A stretch of DNA of 64,000 nt from NCBI RefSeq assembly GCF_947500125.1, contig NZ_CANMRA010000005.1, positions 62,001 through 126,000 on the forward strand. The letters are read 5' to 3'. This DNA is from an uncultured Kocuria sp. GTDB taxonomy: Bacteria; Actinomycetota; Actinomycetes; Actinomycetales; Micrococcaceae. The position numbers were made by a program, and so were the translations under genes. Shown one piece after another: positions 10,517 through 18,630 of this stretch; positions within the stretch are counted from its first letter, which is position 1; every line of letters starts with the position of its first letter. Below the pieces are notes generated by a model, which worked only from the letters and a program-made list of their open reading frames with translations, had not been told where the DNA came from and ran no database searches.

Positions 10517-10736
10517 TTGGGAACTCACTTCTCTCGACGTCATGTGTAAACAGTGTGGGTCGAGCGCATACCTGTCAGGACCAACGACGTTGAGACGAGC
10601 TGTCGGTGACCGGCCCGTGGGACTAGGCCGAGGTCAGCGCAGGTTCGCCGCAATTCAGGAACTGCACCCGCATGTGCCGCCAGGTGGGGTGTCGAGTTTT
10701 TACACGCGCGCACCGGCATGGCACCGAAGATCAAGA
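10517..10736 (-). promoter_or_regulatory. Leader/promoter region of rplU operon
   Basis: 220 nt between thiD and rplU. The most promoter-like piece is TGTAAAAAC on the minus strand at about 10696-10704. I see no convincing -35 box and no recognisable r-protein leader structure. Confidence 0.35.
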
Positions 10737-12257
10737 CTACTCGATCCGGTCAATGCCCGCCAACCGGCGCTCCGTCACCGGCGCGGCGAAGAAGTCCCGC
10801 TCGAGCGCGCACGCCTCCAGGAACACCTCCCGCATCCGCTCCCGGACGTCCGCCGGGGAGTCGCGCGCCGCGTCGTCGAGCAGCCGGCGGGCCGTGCGGG
10901 TGGCCTCCTGGAACTCCTCGTCCGCGTACGTGGCCAGCCAGTCCGCGTAGGGGTGCTCGCCGGCCCCGCCCGCCGCGGCGAGCTTGCCCAGGTGGCGGCC
11001 CACGTCGGCGTACACCCAGTAGCACGGGAGCACGGCCGCGAGGCCGACGGGATAGGGCTCCGCGGCGGTGGCGGCCAGCAGGAAGGTGGTGTAGCGCCGC
11101 GTCACCTCGCCCGGCTCGTCCCGGGCGCCGCCGTCCCCGGCGTGCCGCAGCCGGGCCCGGTGGAGCTGGGCCTCGGTCTCGGTGCAGGACACCGCCCCGG
11201 CCGCGAAGAACAGCCGCTGCTCCTCGTCCGGGGCCTTGGCGGCCAGCAGGGCGAGCGCCCGGCTGTAGCCGTCGAGGTACTGCAGGTCCTGGTCGAGATA
11301 GGCGAGGAAGCGGTCCGGCTCGAGCCGGCCGTCGCCGAGGCGGCGGACGAACTCGAGCTCCTCGATCTCGCGCCGCACGGCGGCGGAGTCCTCCCACAGC
11401 TCGTCGCTGAACCGCTCCGGCGCCGTGCCCCAGGTCTCGAGAACGTCCTGGACGTGGTGGAAGTGGTGGACGGGGCCGCTCCCGTGGCCGACGGAGAGAT
11501 CCCCGGAGGCCTCGAGGGCCCCGCGCAGCCAGTCCCTGGCGATCCGCAGGCTCCGCGGCCAGTCCCCGTGCCGGGCCTGGAGAGTGGCCAGGGCCGAGGA
11601 CAGGGAGCACCCGGTGCCGTGCGAGTTCTCGGTGGGCACGCGGACCCCGTCGAACGCCACGAGGGGCTCCGGGGCGTCCGGGCCCACGAGGGCGTCGGGG
11701 GTCCGGTCCCCGGTGAGGTGCCCGCCCTTGACGAGCACCAGGGTCCCGTGGGCGCGGGCCACGCGGTGGCCCTGCGCGAGCGCCTCCTCCCACGACGACG
11801 CCGTGTCCTCCCCGGCGAGCACGGCGAGCTCCTGCAGGTTCGGGGTGATCAGGTCCGCGAGGCCCAGCATCGAGCGCAGGGCGTCCTCGGCGTCGGGCTC
11901 GAGCAGGCGTCCTCCGGAGGTCGCGACCATGACGGGGTCCAGGACCACGACCGGCGGCCGGTGGGTCACGAGCCACCGGGTGACGGCCTCGATGACCGGC
12001 ACGGAGCCGAGCATCCCGATCTTGACGGCGTCGATCTCGACGTCCTCGGCGACCGCGTCGAGCTGGGCCGAGAGGAACTCGACCGGCGGGACGTGGATGG
12101 AGCGCACGCCCACGGTGTTCTGCACGACGACGGCCGTGACGGCGCTCATCCCGTAGCCGCCCATCGCGGCGATCGACTTGAGGTCGGCGTGCTGGCCGGC
12201 CCCGCCCGTGGGGTCGGTGCCGGCGACGGCCAGGACACGGGGCACACGTGCGGTCAC
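10737..12257 (-). CDS. thiD: Bifunctional HMP/HMP-P kinase ThiD fused to TenA aminohydrolase
   Basis: A 506-residue fusion. Residues 1-270 are ThiD, which phosphorylates hydroxymethylpyrimidine (HMP) twice to HMP-PP: AGTDPTGGAG at 12-21, KIGML at 79-83, anion hole SHGTGCS at 212-218. Residues about 285-506 are TenA, which releases HMP from damaged thiamine pyrimidines. The presumed nucleophile is C412 in LPCYWVYADVG, placing it in the Cys type of TenA. The fusion couples pyrimidine salvage to its phosphorylation; ThiD-TenA fusions are known, for example yeast THI20. It is the last gene of the TPP-controlled thiM-thiE-thiD operon, with its ATG overlapping the thiE stop by 4 nt. Confidence 0.92.
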   Translation of the reverse strand: MTARVPRVLAVAGTDPTGGAGQHADLKSIAAMGGYGMSAVTAVVVQNTVGVRSIHVPPVEFLSAQLDAVAEDVEIDAVKIGMLGSVPVIEAVTRWLVTHRPPVVVLDPVMVATSGGRLLEPDAEDALRSMLGLADLITPNLQELAVLAGEDTASSWEEALAQGHRVARAHGTLVLVKGGHLTGDRTPDALVGPDAPEPLVAFDGVRVPTENSHGTGCSLSSALATLQARHGDWPRSLRIARDWLRGALEASGDLSVGHGSGPVHHFHHVQDVLETWGTAPERFSDELWEDSAAVRREIEELEFVRRLGDGRLEPDRFLAYLDQDLQYLDGYSRALALLAAKAPDEEQRLFFAAGAVSCTETEAQLHRARLRHAGDGGARDEPGEVTRRYTTFLLAATAAEPYPVGLAAVLPCYWVYADVGRHLGKLAAAGGAGEHPYADWLATYADEEFQEATRTARRLLDDAARDSPADVRERMREVFLEACALERDFFAAPVTERRLAGIDRIE

Positions 12258-12937
12258 GGGGCCACCTCCTCGGCGGGCACGGCGGCGAAGGCCCGCGCGT
12301 AACGGGCGGCCGCGGCCGCGGGGTCGGGGTCGGCGCAGATCCCGGAGACCACGGCCAGCCCGGCGGCGCCGGCGGCGCGCAGGCCGGTGGCGTCCTCGAC
12401 CTGCACCCCGCCGATGGCCAGGCAGGGCAGCGAGGTGCGGGCCGCGGCGCGGGCGAAGCCCTCGACGCCCAGCGGCTCGGGGTGGTCGGGCTTCGTGCGG
12501 GTCGCCCGCACCGCCCCCACGCCCAGGTAGTCGACCGTGCCGGCGGGCAGCGCGGAGGCGGCGTCGAGCTCCCGCGCCGTGGCCGCGCTGAGGCCGAGCA
12601 CGGCGTCGGGACCGCAGATCCGCCGGGCGAGCGCCACGGGCAGGTCCGACTGGCCGACATGCACCCCCGCCACGGGGGCGCCGGCCGCGCGGGCGGCGAG
12701 GTAGACGTCCGCGCGGTCGTCCACGAGCACGGGCACCTCCCGGCCCACCCGCTCGGCGACGGCCGTCAGCAGGGCGACGAGCTCGCGGACCGGGGCATTC
12801 TTCTCGCGGACCTGGACCATGGTGGCGCCCCCGCGCACGGCGGCCGCCACGACGTCCGGGACCGTCCGGGGCGCGCTCAGGGCGGTGTCCGTGACGAGGT
12901 GCAGGGCCAGGGCGGCGGGGTCGAGGCGCGGGCTCAT
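12254..12937 (-). CDS. thiE: Thiamine-phosphate synthase ThiE
   Basis: Joins HMP-PP and hydroxyethylthiazole phosphate to thiamine phosphate. TIM-barrel protein of 227 aa with the phosphate and pyrimidine contacts MVQVREK (about 40-46), VLVDDRADV (about 70-78), GVHVGQSDLP, and the C-terminal LAIGGV and VVSGI segments. The ATG overlaps the stop of a 30-codon chimeric ORF (12934-13026), which in turn overlaps the thiM stop. Its N-terminal codons lie within one copy of an 81-bp duplication, but the enzyme itself is intact. Coupled to thiD by ATGA at 12254-12257. Confidence 0.95.
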   Translation of the reverse strand: MSPRLDPAALALHLVTDTALSAPRTVPDVVAAAVRGGATMVQVREKNAPVRELVALLTAVAERVGREVPVLVDDRADVYLAARAAGAPVAGVHVGQSDLPVALARRICGPDAVLGLSAATARELDAASALPAGTVDYLGVGAVRATRTKPDHPEPLGVEGFARAAARTSLPCLAIGGVQVEDATGLRAAGAAGLAVVSGICADPDPAAAAARYARAFAAVPAEEVAP

Positions 12938-12977
12938 CGGAGGCCCTCCTCGCGCACGAGCTCCGCCCGGGCGGCGA
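12897..12977. repeat. 81-bp direct repeat, copy 1 (thiE start side)
   Basis: Identical over 81 bp to 12986-13066, with 8 bp between the copies, so the period is 89 bp. It holds the thiE start and first 14 codons preceded by a copy of the thiM 3' end. Confidence 0.97.
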
Positions 12978-13026
12978 CCGTCCCCAGGTGCAGGGCCAGG
13001 GCGGCGGGGTCGAGGCGCGGGCTCAT
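12934..13026 (-). CDS. Chimeric 30-codon ORF between thiM and thiE
   Basis: Produced by the junction duplication. The first 14 residues equal the ThiE N-terminus ([14 protein letters not shown]). The last 14 equal the ThiM C-terminus ([13 protein letters not shown] plus one). Its ATG overlaps the thiM stop and its TGA overlaps the thiE ATG (ATGA both times). GAGGAGG lies before it, as before thiE. It would keep translational coupling through the operon. A functional peptide seems unlikely; a coupling or spacer role is inferred. Confidence 0.4.
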   Translation of the reverse strand: MSPRLDPAALALHLGTVAARAELVREEGLR

Positions 13027-13066
13027 CGGAGGCCCTCCTCGCGCACGAGCTCCGCCCGGGCGGCGA
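12986..13066. repeat. 81-bp direct repeat, copy 2 (thiM end side)
   Basis: Second identical copy of the repeat at 12897-12977. It carries the intact thiM 3' end and a truncated copy of the thiE start. Confidence 0.97.
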
Positions 13067-13898
13067 TCCGCTCCGGCGTGACGGCGTGCAGCCGGTCCAG
13101 CAGCGCCACGGCGAAGGAGCCGGGTCCGGTGGAGTCGGCGGCCGCGTCCTCGGCCGCGAGGGTGTACACCGTGGTGGCGGCCACGGCCGCGGCGGCCGGA
13201 TCCGCGCGCACGGCGGTGAACGCGGCCATGAGGGCGCCCAGGGCGCAGCCGCCGCCGGTGATGCGCGTCAGCAGGTCCGTGCCGTGCGGGACGCGCACGA
13301 CGGTGCCGTCCGGGGAGCGCACGAGGTCCACGGGTCCGGACACGGCCACCGCCGAGCCGGCCCGCTCGGCGATCGCCGCCGCGGCGTCCCGGGCCGCGTC
13401 GACGCCGTGGGTGGAGTCCGTGCCGCGCCCGCCGGTGCCGCCGGCGAGGGCGATGACCTCGGAGGCGTTGCCGCGCACGATCGCCGGCCGGAACTCGAGC
13501 AGGTCCCGGGCCAGCGCGGTGCGCACGGGCAGGGCGCCCACCGCCACGGGGTCCAGGACCCACGCCCGGCCCGCACGGTGCCGGGCCCCGACGGCCTCGT
13601 AGGCGGCACCGCGCTGCTCGGCGGTGGGCGTGCCGGTGTTGACGAGCAGGCCGTCGGCGAGCTGCGCGAAGACCCCGCCCTCGCCCTGGATGTCGGTCAT
13701 CGCCGGGGACGCGCCCACGGCCAGCAGCGCGTTGGCGGTGAAGTTGGTGACCACGGCGTTGGTGATGCACTGCACGAGCGGCGCCGCGGAGCGCAGGTCC
13801 TCCAGGGCCGCGGCGGCGTCCTCGGCGAGCGCGGGGTCCGGTGGCACCGGCCGGTCGGCTCCCGGTGTGCGGGCGGACGTGGGTACGGCATCGCGCAT
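13023..13898 (-). CDS. thiM: Hydroxyethylthiazole kinase ThiM
   Basis: Phosphorylates the thiazole moiety in thiamine salvage. The family core is [20 protein letters not shown] and GASPAMTD near the N-terminus, with GNASEVIAL in the middle and [10 protein letters not shown], the ATP/anion-hole region, near 215. About 25 variable residues precede the core. Two in-frame ATGs exist. The one at 13907 lies one base after the GAAGGG ribosome site, while 13898 has about 10 nt spacing and is preferred. The TPP riboswitch ends across this start. It is the first gene of thiM-thiE-thiD/tenA, a pure salvage set without thiC or thiG in view. Confidence 0.93.
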   Translation of the reverse strand: MRDAVPTSARTPGADRPVPPDPALAEDAAAALEDLRSAAPLVQCITNAVVTNFTANALLAVGASPAMTDIQGEGGVFAQLADGLLVNTGTPTAEQRGAAYEAVGARHRAGRAWVLDPVAVGALPVRTALARDLLEFRPAIVRGNASEVIALAGGTGGRGTDSTHGVDAARDAAAAIAERAGSAVAVSGPVDLVRSPDGTVVRVPHGTDLLTRITGGGCALGALMAAFTAVRADPAAAAVAATTVYTLAAEDAAADSTGPGSFAVALLDRLHAVTPERIAARAELVREEGLR

Positions 13899-13901
13899 CT
13901 G

Positions 13902-13980
13902 CGACATCCCTTCGCTAGTACTGGCTAGATCAGGTTCGACGGGTGTGTTCTCAGCCGCTCGCGCGGCACCCCGTGTCAGG
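13902..13980 (-). promoter_or_regulatory. TPP riboswitch (THI element)
   Basis: On the minus strand the conserved pieces appear in order: ACACGGGGTGCC, GGCTGAGA, ACACCC, GAACCTGATCTAG and TAGTACTAGCGAAGGGATG. The closing P1 stem pairs GACA (13977-13974) with TGTC (13906-13903). The GAAGGG ribosome site and the upstream ATG (13907) lie inside or beside the ligand-bound fold. This argues for translational control by thiamine pyrophosphate; no separate terminator hairpin is seen before thiM. Confidence 0.95.
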
Positions 13981-13989
13981 TGTGCTGCC

Positions 13990-13995
13990 AGTCTA
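13990..13995 (-). promoter_or_regulatory. -10 box of thiM operon
   Basis: TAGACT on the minus strand, about 10-15 nt before the first conserved riboswitch base. No clear -35. Confidence 0.5.
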
Positions 13996-14029
13996 GCCGC
14001 AGCCGGCTCCCGCCCCGGCTCCCCCGGAC

Positions 14030-14764
14030 TCAGAACATGCCGTTGGCGTGCGCCATCGTCTCCGGCACCGGCTGGGCGACGCCCCAGTGCTCCACGATCC
14101 GGCCGTCCTCGAGGCGCCAGAGGTCGTAGCAGGCGACCGTGCCGGCGGGACCGTCGCCACGGTCGTCCCCGGTGGCGGCCTCCGCGACGGTCAGCACGAA
14201 GTTCCCCTCGCCGACCACCCGGCGCAGCCGCCGGTACGCGGGCCGCGGGCCGTCCGGCGCGCCGGTGGCGTGCTCGGTGCAGCCGCGGGCGCTCATGTGG
14301 TCCTGGACGGCGTGGCGGTCCCCGGCGACGAGGGCGGACTCGACCCACTCGGCGGCGATGCGCTTGTTGTCCTGCGTGCGCTCGTGATCCGTGACCGCGA
14401 CCGGACCGTCGAGCTGGGGGCGGGTGCCGTCGGCGCCCGTGCGCAGGGGCTCGAGGACGTCCCAGTGCTCGGCGATCCGTCCGTCCTCCACCCGGAAGAC
14501 GTCGAAGCCGACCAGGGGCTCCGGACCGAGCCCCTCGTACACCGAGTGGACGGCCACCGTCCCGTGGTCGTCGAGCATCCGGACCATGTCCACGCGGAAG
14601 TCGTCGGGCATGCTCTGCACGAACTGCCTGAGCCCCTCGCGGCCGTCCGGCGCGAGCGGCGAGTGCTGGATGAAGTCCTCCGTGTAGTGACGGTCCACGG
14701 CCGACGGATCCCGGTGGACGAAGAGTTCCGTGCCGGTGGTGCGGATGGTGTCTGCACTGGTCAT
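14030..14764 (-). CDS. Tandem SnoaL-like (NTF2-fold) domain protein
   Basis: A 244-residue protein built of two SnoaL/NTF2-like halves (about 1-115 and 125-244). Each half ends in the family pattern: [19 protein letters not shown] in the first and [19 protein letters not shown] in the second. The halves have diverged, but the shared EDGRIxEHW core shows an internal duplication. The start is ATG 14764 with GGGAG 7 nt upstream, not the longer ORF. SnoaL-like proteins include polyketide cyclases and small hydrolases, and no substrate can be inferred. It is a stand-alone gene upstream of the thi operon promoter. Confidence 0.75.
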   Translation of the reverse strand: MTSADTIRTTGTELFVHRDPSAVDRHYTEDFIQHSPLAPDGREGLRQFVQSMPDDFRVDMVRMLDDHGTVAVHSVYEGLGPEPLVGFDVFRVEDGRIAEHWDVLEPLRTGADGTRPQLDGPVAVTDHERTQDNKRIAAEWVESALVAGDRHAVQDHMSARGCTEHATGAPDGPRPAYRRLRRVVGEGNFVLTVAEAATGDDRGDGPAGTVACYDLWRLEDGRIVEHWGVAQPVPETMAHANGMF

Positions 14765-14957
14765 GGCGATGCTCCCTGGAACGGGCGGCCGCTCTCCCGG
14801 CGGACGGGACGGCGGCCCCGGGTGTGCTGTGGTGCGCACCACGGTACGCCGCCGCGCGGAGGGCGGGCAGGCCGGGACGGTCCGTGACGGCCCGCGACGG
14901 CGGAGGACCCCGACCGTGCCGGTCGGGGTCCTCCGTGGTGCTGCTCGGCGGGGCGGG

Positions 14958-17900
14958 TCAGCCCCGGTCGGCGGGCCGGCCGCTGGTGAGGTCCTCGGCC
15001 TTGACGCCGACGCCGACGACGGTCGGCGCCCGGCGCGGGGAGTCCTCCGGGGCGCGCTGGGCGACGGCCTTCGCCTCGTGCCGGGCGCCCTCCGCGGTGG
15101 CCGCCTGGCCGGCGGTCACCTCGGCCTCGCCCGGCCGGGCCGCCGGTGCCGAGGCACGCCGGGAGCGCCGACGGGGGCGCTCCGGCTCGGCGCCCAGCTG
15201 CGCCGGGACCCGCTGCGCCGGTGCCTGCTGCGCCGGGGCTGGAGCCTGCTGCGCCGTGCTCTCCCGCCCAGCGGTCCCCTGCTGGGGGACCTCCGCACGG
15301 GCGCCCTCCGCAGCGGCGCCCTCCGCAACGGTGGCCGCCTGGGGAGCGGATGCCGCGGCCGGTGCCTTGGGCTCGAAGGCCTCCGCGAGGGAGTCCAGGC
15401 TCAGCGGCCGGGCCTCGGCGGGCTCCTCCACGAGGGCGTGGCCCTGCGGCAGCTCGATGACCTCGCCCTTGATCGTCAGGCGCGAGCCCGGTTCGGCCGG
15501 CGAACCGTCGGCGGGGGCCTGCTCCGGTGCGGCCGGGGCGGGACTCTCCCCCGTCTCCGGCTGCTGCTCGGCCGCGTCCGCGCCCTGGCCCCGGTTGCGG
15601 CTGCGCTTGCCCCGCCGCTTCTTCCGGGAGCGCCCCGAGCCCTCGGGCCGGGACTCCGCCGGCGGGGCGGCCTCCTCGGCGGGGGCCGGCTCGTCCGCGG
15701 CGGCCTCCTCGTGATGGGTGGCAGCGGCGATGGTCGCGAACGCCGTCCGTGCGGCCTCGGCCTTGGCCTTCTCCGCGGGATCCGGCTCGCCGGAGCGCTG
15801 CTCCGTCCGGGCGGGCTGCTGCTCGCTCCGGCCCCCGCGGCCGCGCTTGCGCTCGGTCCGGTTCGGCCGCTGGTCGCGGGACTCGCCCGTGGCGCCGCCG
15901 GAGCGGCCCTCGAGCGGGTGGTCGTGGACCACCACGCCGCGACCGGCGCAGTGCTCGCACGGCTCGGAGAACACCTCGAGCAGGCCGGTGCCCATGCGCT
16001 TGCGCGTCATCTGCACGAGACCCAGCGAGGTCACCTCCGCCACCTGGTGCTTGGTGCGGTCCCGGCCCAGGCACTCCACCAGCCGGCGCAGCACGAGGTC
16101 CCGGTTGGCCTCGAGCACCATGTCGATGAAGTCGATCACGATGATCCCGCCGATGTCCCGCAGCCGCAGCTGCCGCACGATCTCCTCGGCCGCCTCCAGG
16201 TTGTTCTTGGTGACGGTCTCCTCGAGGTTGCCGCCGGAGCCGGTGAACTTGCCGGTGTTCACGTCGACCACCGTCATCGCCTCGGTGCGGTCGATCACGA
16301 GCGAGCCGCCCGAGGGCAGGAAGACCTTGCGTTCGAGCGCCTTCTGGATCTGTTCCTCCACGCGGTAGTTCACGAACAGATCCTCGTCCTCGTCCCACTT
16401 CTTGAGCCGGTCGAGCAGGTCCGGCGCGACGTAGGTCACGTACGCCTCGATGTTGTCCCACGCCTCGTCGCCCTGGACGACCATGGTGGTGAAGTCCTCG
16501 TTGAAGACGTCGCGGACCGTCTTGATCGTCAGGTCCGGCTCCGCGTAGAGCATCTCGGGGGGAAGCGTCTTCGTCGATCCCGCCCGCTCCTGGATCTGCT
16601 CCCACTGGGCGCGAAGCCGGTTGATGTCGTGGGTGAGCTCCTGCTCGGAGGCCCCCTCGGCGGCGGTGCGCACGATGACCCCCGCCCCGTCCGGCAGACG
16701 GTCCTTGAGGATCTTCTTCAGCCGGGCCCGCTCGACATCGGGCAGCTTCCGGGAGATCCCGGTCATCGACCCGCCCGGGACGTAGACCAGGTACCGGCCG
16801 GGCAGGGAGATCTGGCTCGTGAGCCGGGCGCCCTTGTGCCCCACCGGGTCCTTGGTGACCTGCACCAGGACCGAGTCCCCGGACTTCAGCGCGACCTCGA
16901 TCCGGCGGGGCCCGCCCTCGACCCGCGACGCGTCCCAGTTGACCTCGCCGGCGTAGAGCACGGCGTTGCGGCCCCGGCCGATGTCGATGAACGCGGCCTC
17001 CATGGACGGCAGCACGTTCTGCACCTTGCCCACGTAGACGTTGCCGATGAGCGAGTCCTGCTGGGTGTGCGAGACGAAGTGCTCGGCCAGCACGCCGTCC
17101 TCCAGGACGCCGATCTGGATCCGGTTGTCCTTCTGCCGGACCAGCATCTGCCGCTCGACGGACTCGCGGCGGGCCAGGAACTCCGCCTCGGTGATCACCT
17201 GGCGGCGGCGGCCGGTCTGGCGGGAGTCGCGCCGGCGCTGCTTCTTGGCCTCGAGGCGCGTGGAGCCCTTCACGGCCACGACCTCGTCGGCCGTGGCGGT
17301 CTCCGCGGCCCGGGGCGCCCGGACACGGGTCACGGTGTTGGGCGGGTCGTCGTCGCTGCCGCCCACGAGCTCCATGTCGACCTCGCCGCGGCGGCGGCGG
17401 CGACGGCGACGGCTGGTGGTGCCCCCGCCCGAGCCCTGCCCGGCCTCCTCGCCCTCGTCGGCGAGCTCGGCCGTGTCCGGCTCCTCGGGACCGTCGCCCG
17501 GGTCCTCGGCGGAGGCGTTCTCCTCCTGCTGGCGGCGCCGCGCCTCCCGGCGGCGGGCGGCGCGCTGCTGAGCGGCCTCGCGCAGCTCGTCGAGGTCCGG
17601 GGCGTGGAACATCAGCGAGGCCGCCGTCACGACGGCGGCCGGCGCCGTGCGCGGCTCCCCGTCGTCGTCGGTGTCCTCGTCGTCGGTGTCCTGGGCAGCG
17701 GTGTCCTGGCCAACGGTGTCCTGACCAGCGGTGTCCGGACCGGCGGTGTCCTGGGGGTGGTCCTCCCCGGCACCGCTCGTCACGTCCGGCGCGGCCGGGG
17801 CGCCGGCCCCGGTGCCCAGGTCCTCGGCCTCGCCGGCGGGCTCGACGCCCTCGGCGGCCTCCTCGGCACCGGGCGTTCCGGGCGCGGGGCCCCCGGGCGC

Positions 17901-18203
17901 GGCGGCCTCCTGGGCCACCGCACCGGGGCGCTCGTCACCGGGGACCGCGGTCCCCGGAGCGACGTCGAGGGTGTCGGTCCCGGCGGAGTCCCCGCCGGCC
18001 GGCTCGGTGTCCGGCGCGGGCTGAGCGGCCTCCGACGGCTCGTCGAGGACGTCACCCGGCGCGTCGGCCGGGATCCCGGGTGCGGTGTCCTGCACCGTTC
18101 CCTCCGCCACCGGGAGGTCCCGGCGTGCGTCGTCCGATGTGTTCTGCTGACCAGCGTCCAGGGCGTCCTGCGCCCCGGCCTGGTTCTCCTGTTCGGCATC
18201 CAT
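14958..18203 (-). CDS. rne: Ribonuclease E/G with large disordered termini
   Basis: Endoribonuclease of mRNA decay and rRNA/tRNA processing, 1081 aa. Residues 1-370 are acidic low-complexity sequence. The S1 RNA-binding domain lies near 375-465 (GKVQNVLPSMEAAFIDIGRG). The catalytic aspartates are in VVDVNTGKF near 644 and IVIDFIDM near 688. The zinc link CEHCAGRG is near 747. The C-terminal 300 residues are Arg/Pro/Ala-rich, with RSRKKRRGKRSRNRG as a likely RNA- or partner-binding patch. The start is ATG 18203 (MDAEQENQAG) with GGAG upstream; a longer ORF is open. The catalytic core in the middle with disorder on both sides is the actinobacterial arrangement. Confidence 0.93.
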   Translation of the reverse strand: MDAEQENQAGAQDALDAGQQNTSDDARRDLPVAEGTVQDTAPGIPADAPGDVLDEPSEAAQPAPDTEPAGGDSAGTDTLDVAPGTAVPGDERPGAVAQEAAAPGGPAPGTPGAEEAAEGVEPAGEAEDLGTGAGAPAAPDVTSGAGEDHPQDTAGPDTAGQDTVGQDTAAQDTDDEDTDDDGEPRTAPAAVVTAASLMFHAPDLDELREAAQQRAARRREARRRQQEENASAEDPGDGPEEPDTAELADEGEEAGQGSGGGTTSRRRRRRRRGEVDMELVGGSDDDPPNTVTRVRAPRAAETATADEVVAVKGSTRLEAKKQRRRDSRQTGRRRQVITEAEFLARRESVERQMLVRQKDNRIQIGVLEDGVLAEHFVSHTQQDSLIGNVYVGKVQNVLPSMEAAFIDIGRGRNAVLYAGEVNWDASRVEGGPRRIEVALKSGDSVLVQVTKDPVGHKGARLTSQISLPGRYLVYVPGGSMTGISRKLPDVERARLKKILKDRLPDGAGVIVRTAAEGASEQELTHDINRLRAQWEQIQERAGSTKTLPPEMLYAEPDLTIKTVRDVFNEDFTTMVVQGDEAWDNIEAYVTYVAPDLLDRLKKWDEDEDLFVNYRVEEQIQKALERKVFLPSGGSLVIDRTEAMTVVDVNTGKFTGSGGNLEETVTKNNLEAAEEIVRQLRLRDIGGIIVIDFIDMVLEANRDLVLRRLVECLGRDRTKHQVAEVTSLGLVQMTRKRMGTGLLEVFSEPCEHCAGRGVVVHDHPLEGRSGGATGESRDQRPNRTERKRGRGGRSEQQPARTEQRSGEPDPAEKAKAEAARTAFATIAAATHHEEAAADEPAPAEEAAPPAESRPEGSGRSRKKRRGKRSRNRGQGADAAEQQPETGESPAPAAPEQAPADGSPAEPGSRLTIKGEVIELPQGHALVEEPAEARPLSLDSLAEAFEPKAPAAASAPQAATVAEGAAAEGARAEVPQQGTAGRESTAQQAPAPAQQAPAQRVPAQLGAEPERPRRRSRRASAPAARPGEAEVTAGQAATAEGARHEAKAVAQRAPEDSPRRAPTVVGVGVKAEDLTSGRPADRG
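17660..17760. repeat. Short tandem repeats in rne (QDT pentapeptides)
   Basis: Imperfect 15-bp repeats encode successive five-residue units (AGPDT, AGQDT, VGQDT, AAQDT, then DDEDT) in the disordered N-terminal part of RNase E. Such repeats may vary in number between strains. Confidence 0.7.
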
Positions 18204-18630
18204 ATACAGCTGTGCTCCTGCCGCGGTACGCCGTCCGTACCCGGTCCCCGCAGCGGCTTGGTCGGCGTATCGCCGGTGGGGGTCCACGCGGCGGCCAGAA
18301 GTCCTGTGCGTACCCGTCGCGTCCCGCACACCTCGCGAACGGGCGGGGACGGCAACGAGCCAGTCCGGGGCTTCGAGCCGCTGCTCACGAGGGCAACGGT
18401 CTTGAGCCGGCGGCGGACGCGCTCAATCCGATGAGAGCCGCGGGTCCTGCCGACCTGGGGTCGAAGTCCGACTGGGCCGAGATCCCGCGTACGGGCGGGC
18501 TCGACCGTGGCCAGTATCTCACAGACCCCCCGGTGCGGGCCGGATTGGCCTCGTCACGGCCCGCAACCCTCCGGCAGTGCTCCCGCGCCGGTCCGGGTGG
18601 ACTCCGGGGAGCATCGCCTAGGATCGGCGT
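18204..18630. other. 427-nt divergent intergenic region rne / VKOR
   Basis: No believable ORF: the open frames here are Arg-rich shadows. On the plus side a TAGGAT box lies just before the VKOR gene. On the minus side a relatively AT-rich patch (GTGAGATACTGG, about 18511-18522) may be the rne promoter. The long rne leader could hold RNA structure, but I cannot fold it by eye. Confidence 0.5.
18619..18624 (+). promoter_or_regulatory. -10 box TAGGAT, leaderless arrangement (VKOR gene)
   Basis: TAGGAT ends 6 nt before the GTG start at 18631, so transcription probably begins at or near the start codon. Confidence 0.55.

Noticed and set aside
12897-13066. The 81-bp repeat as an insertion-sequence remnant or recombinase site
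   Set aside because: Its content is exactly the thiM end and thiE start; no foreign sequence, inverted ends or target duplication.
13899-14348. Long N-terminal extension of ThiM
   Set aside because: It would be translated from the TPP riboswitch and its upstream region; the riboswitch and its GAAGGG site place the start at 13898 or 13907.
14730-18434. A 1234-codon open frame on the plus strand opposite rne
   Set aside because: Antisense shadow of rne in very GC-rich DNA. The translated sequence is Arg/Gly/Leu-rich without family motifs, while the rne strand shows S1 domain, catalytic Asp and zinc-link motifs.
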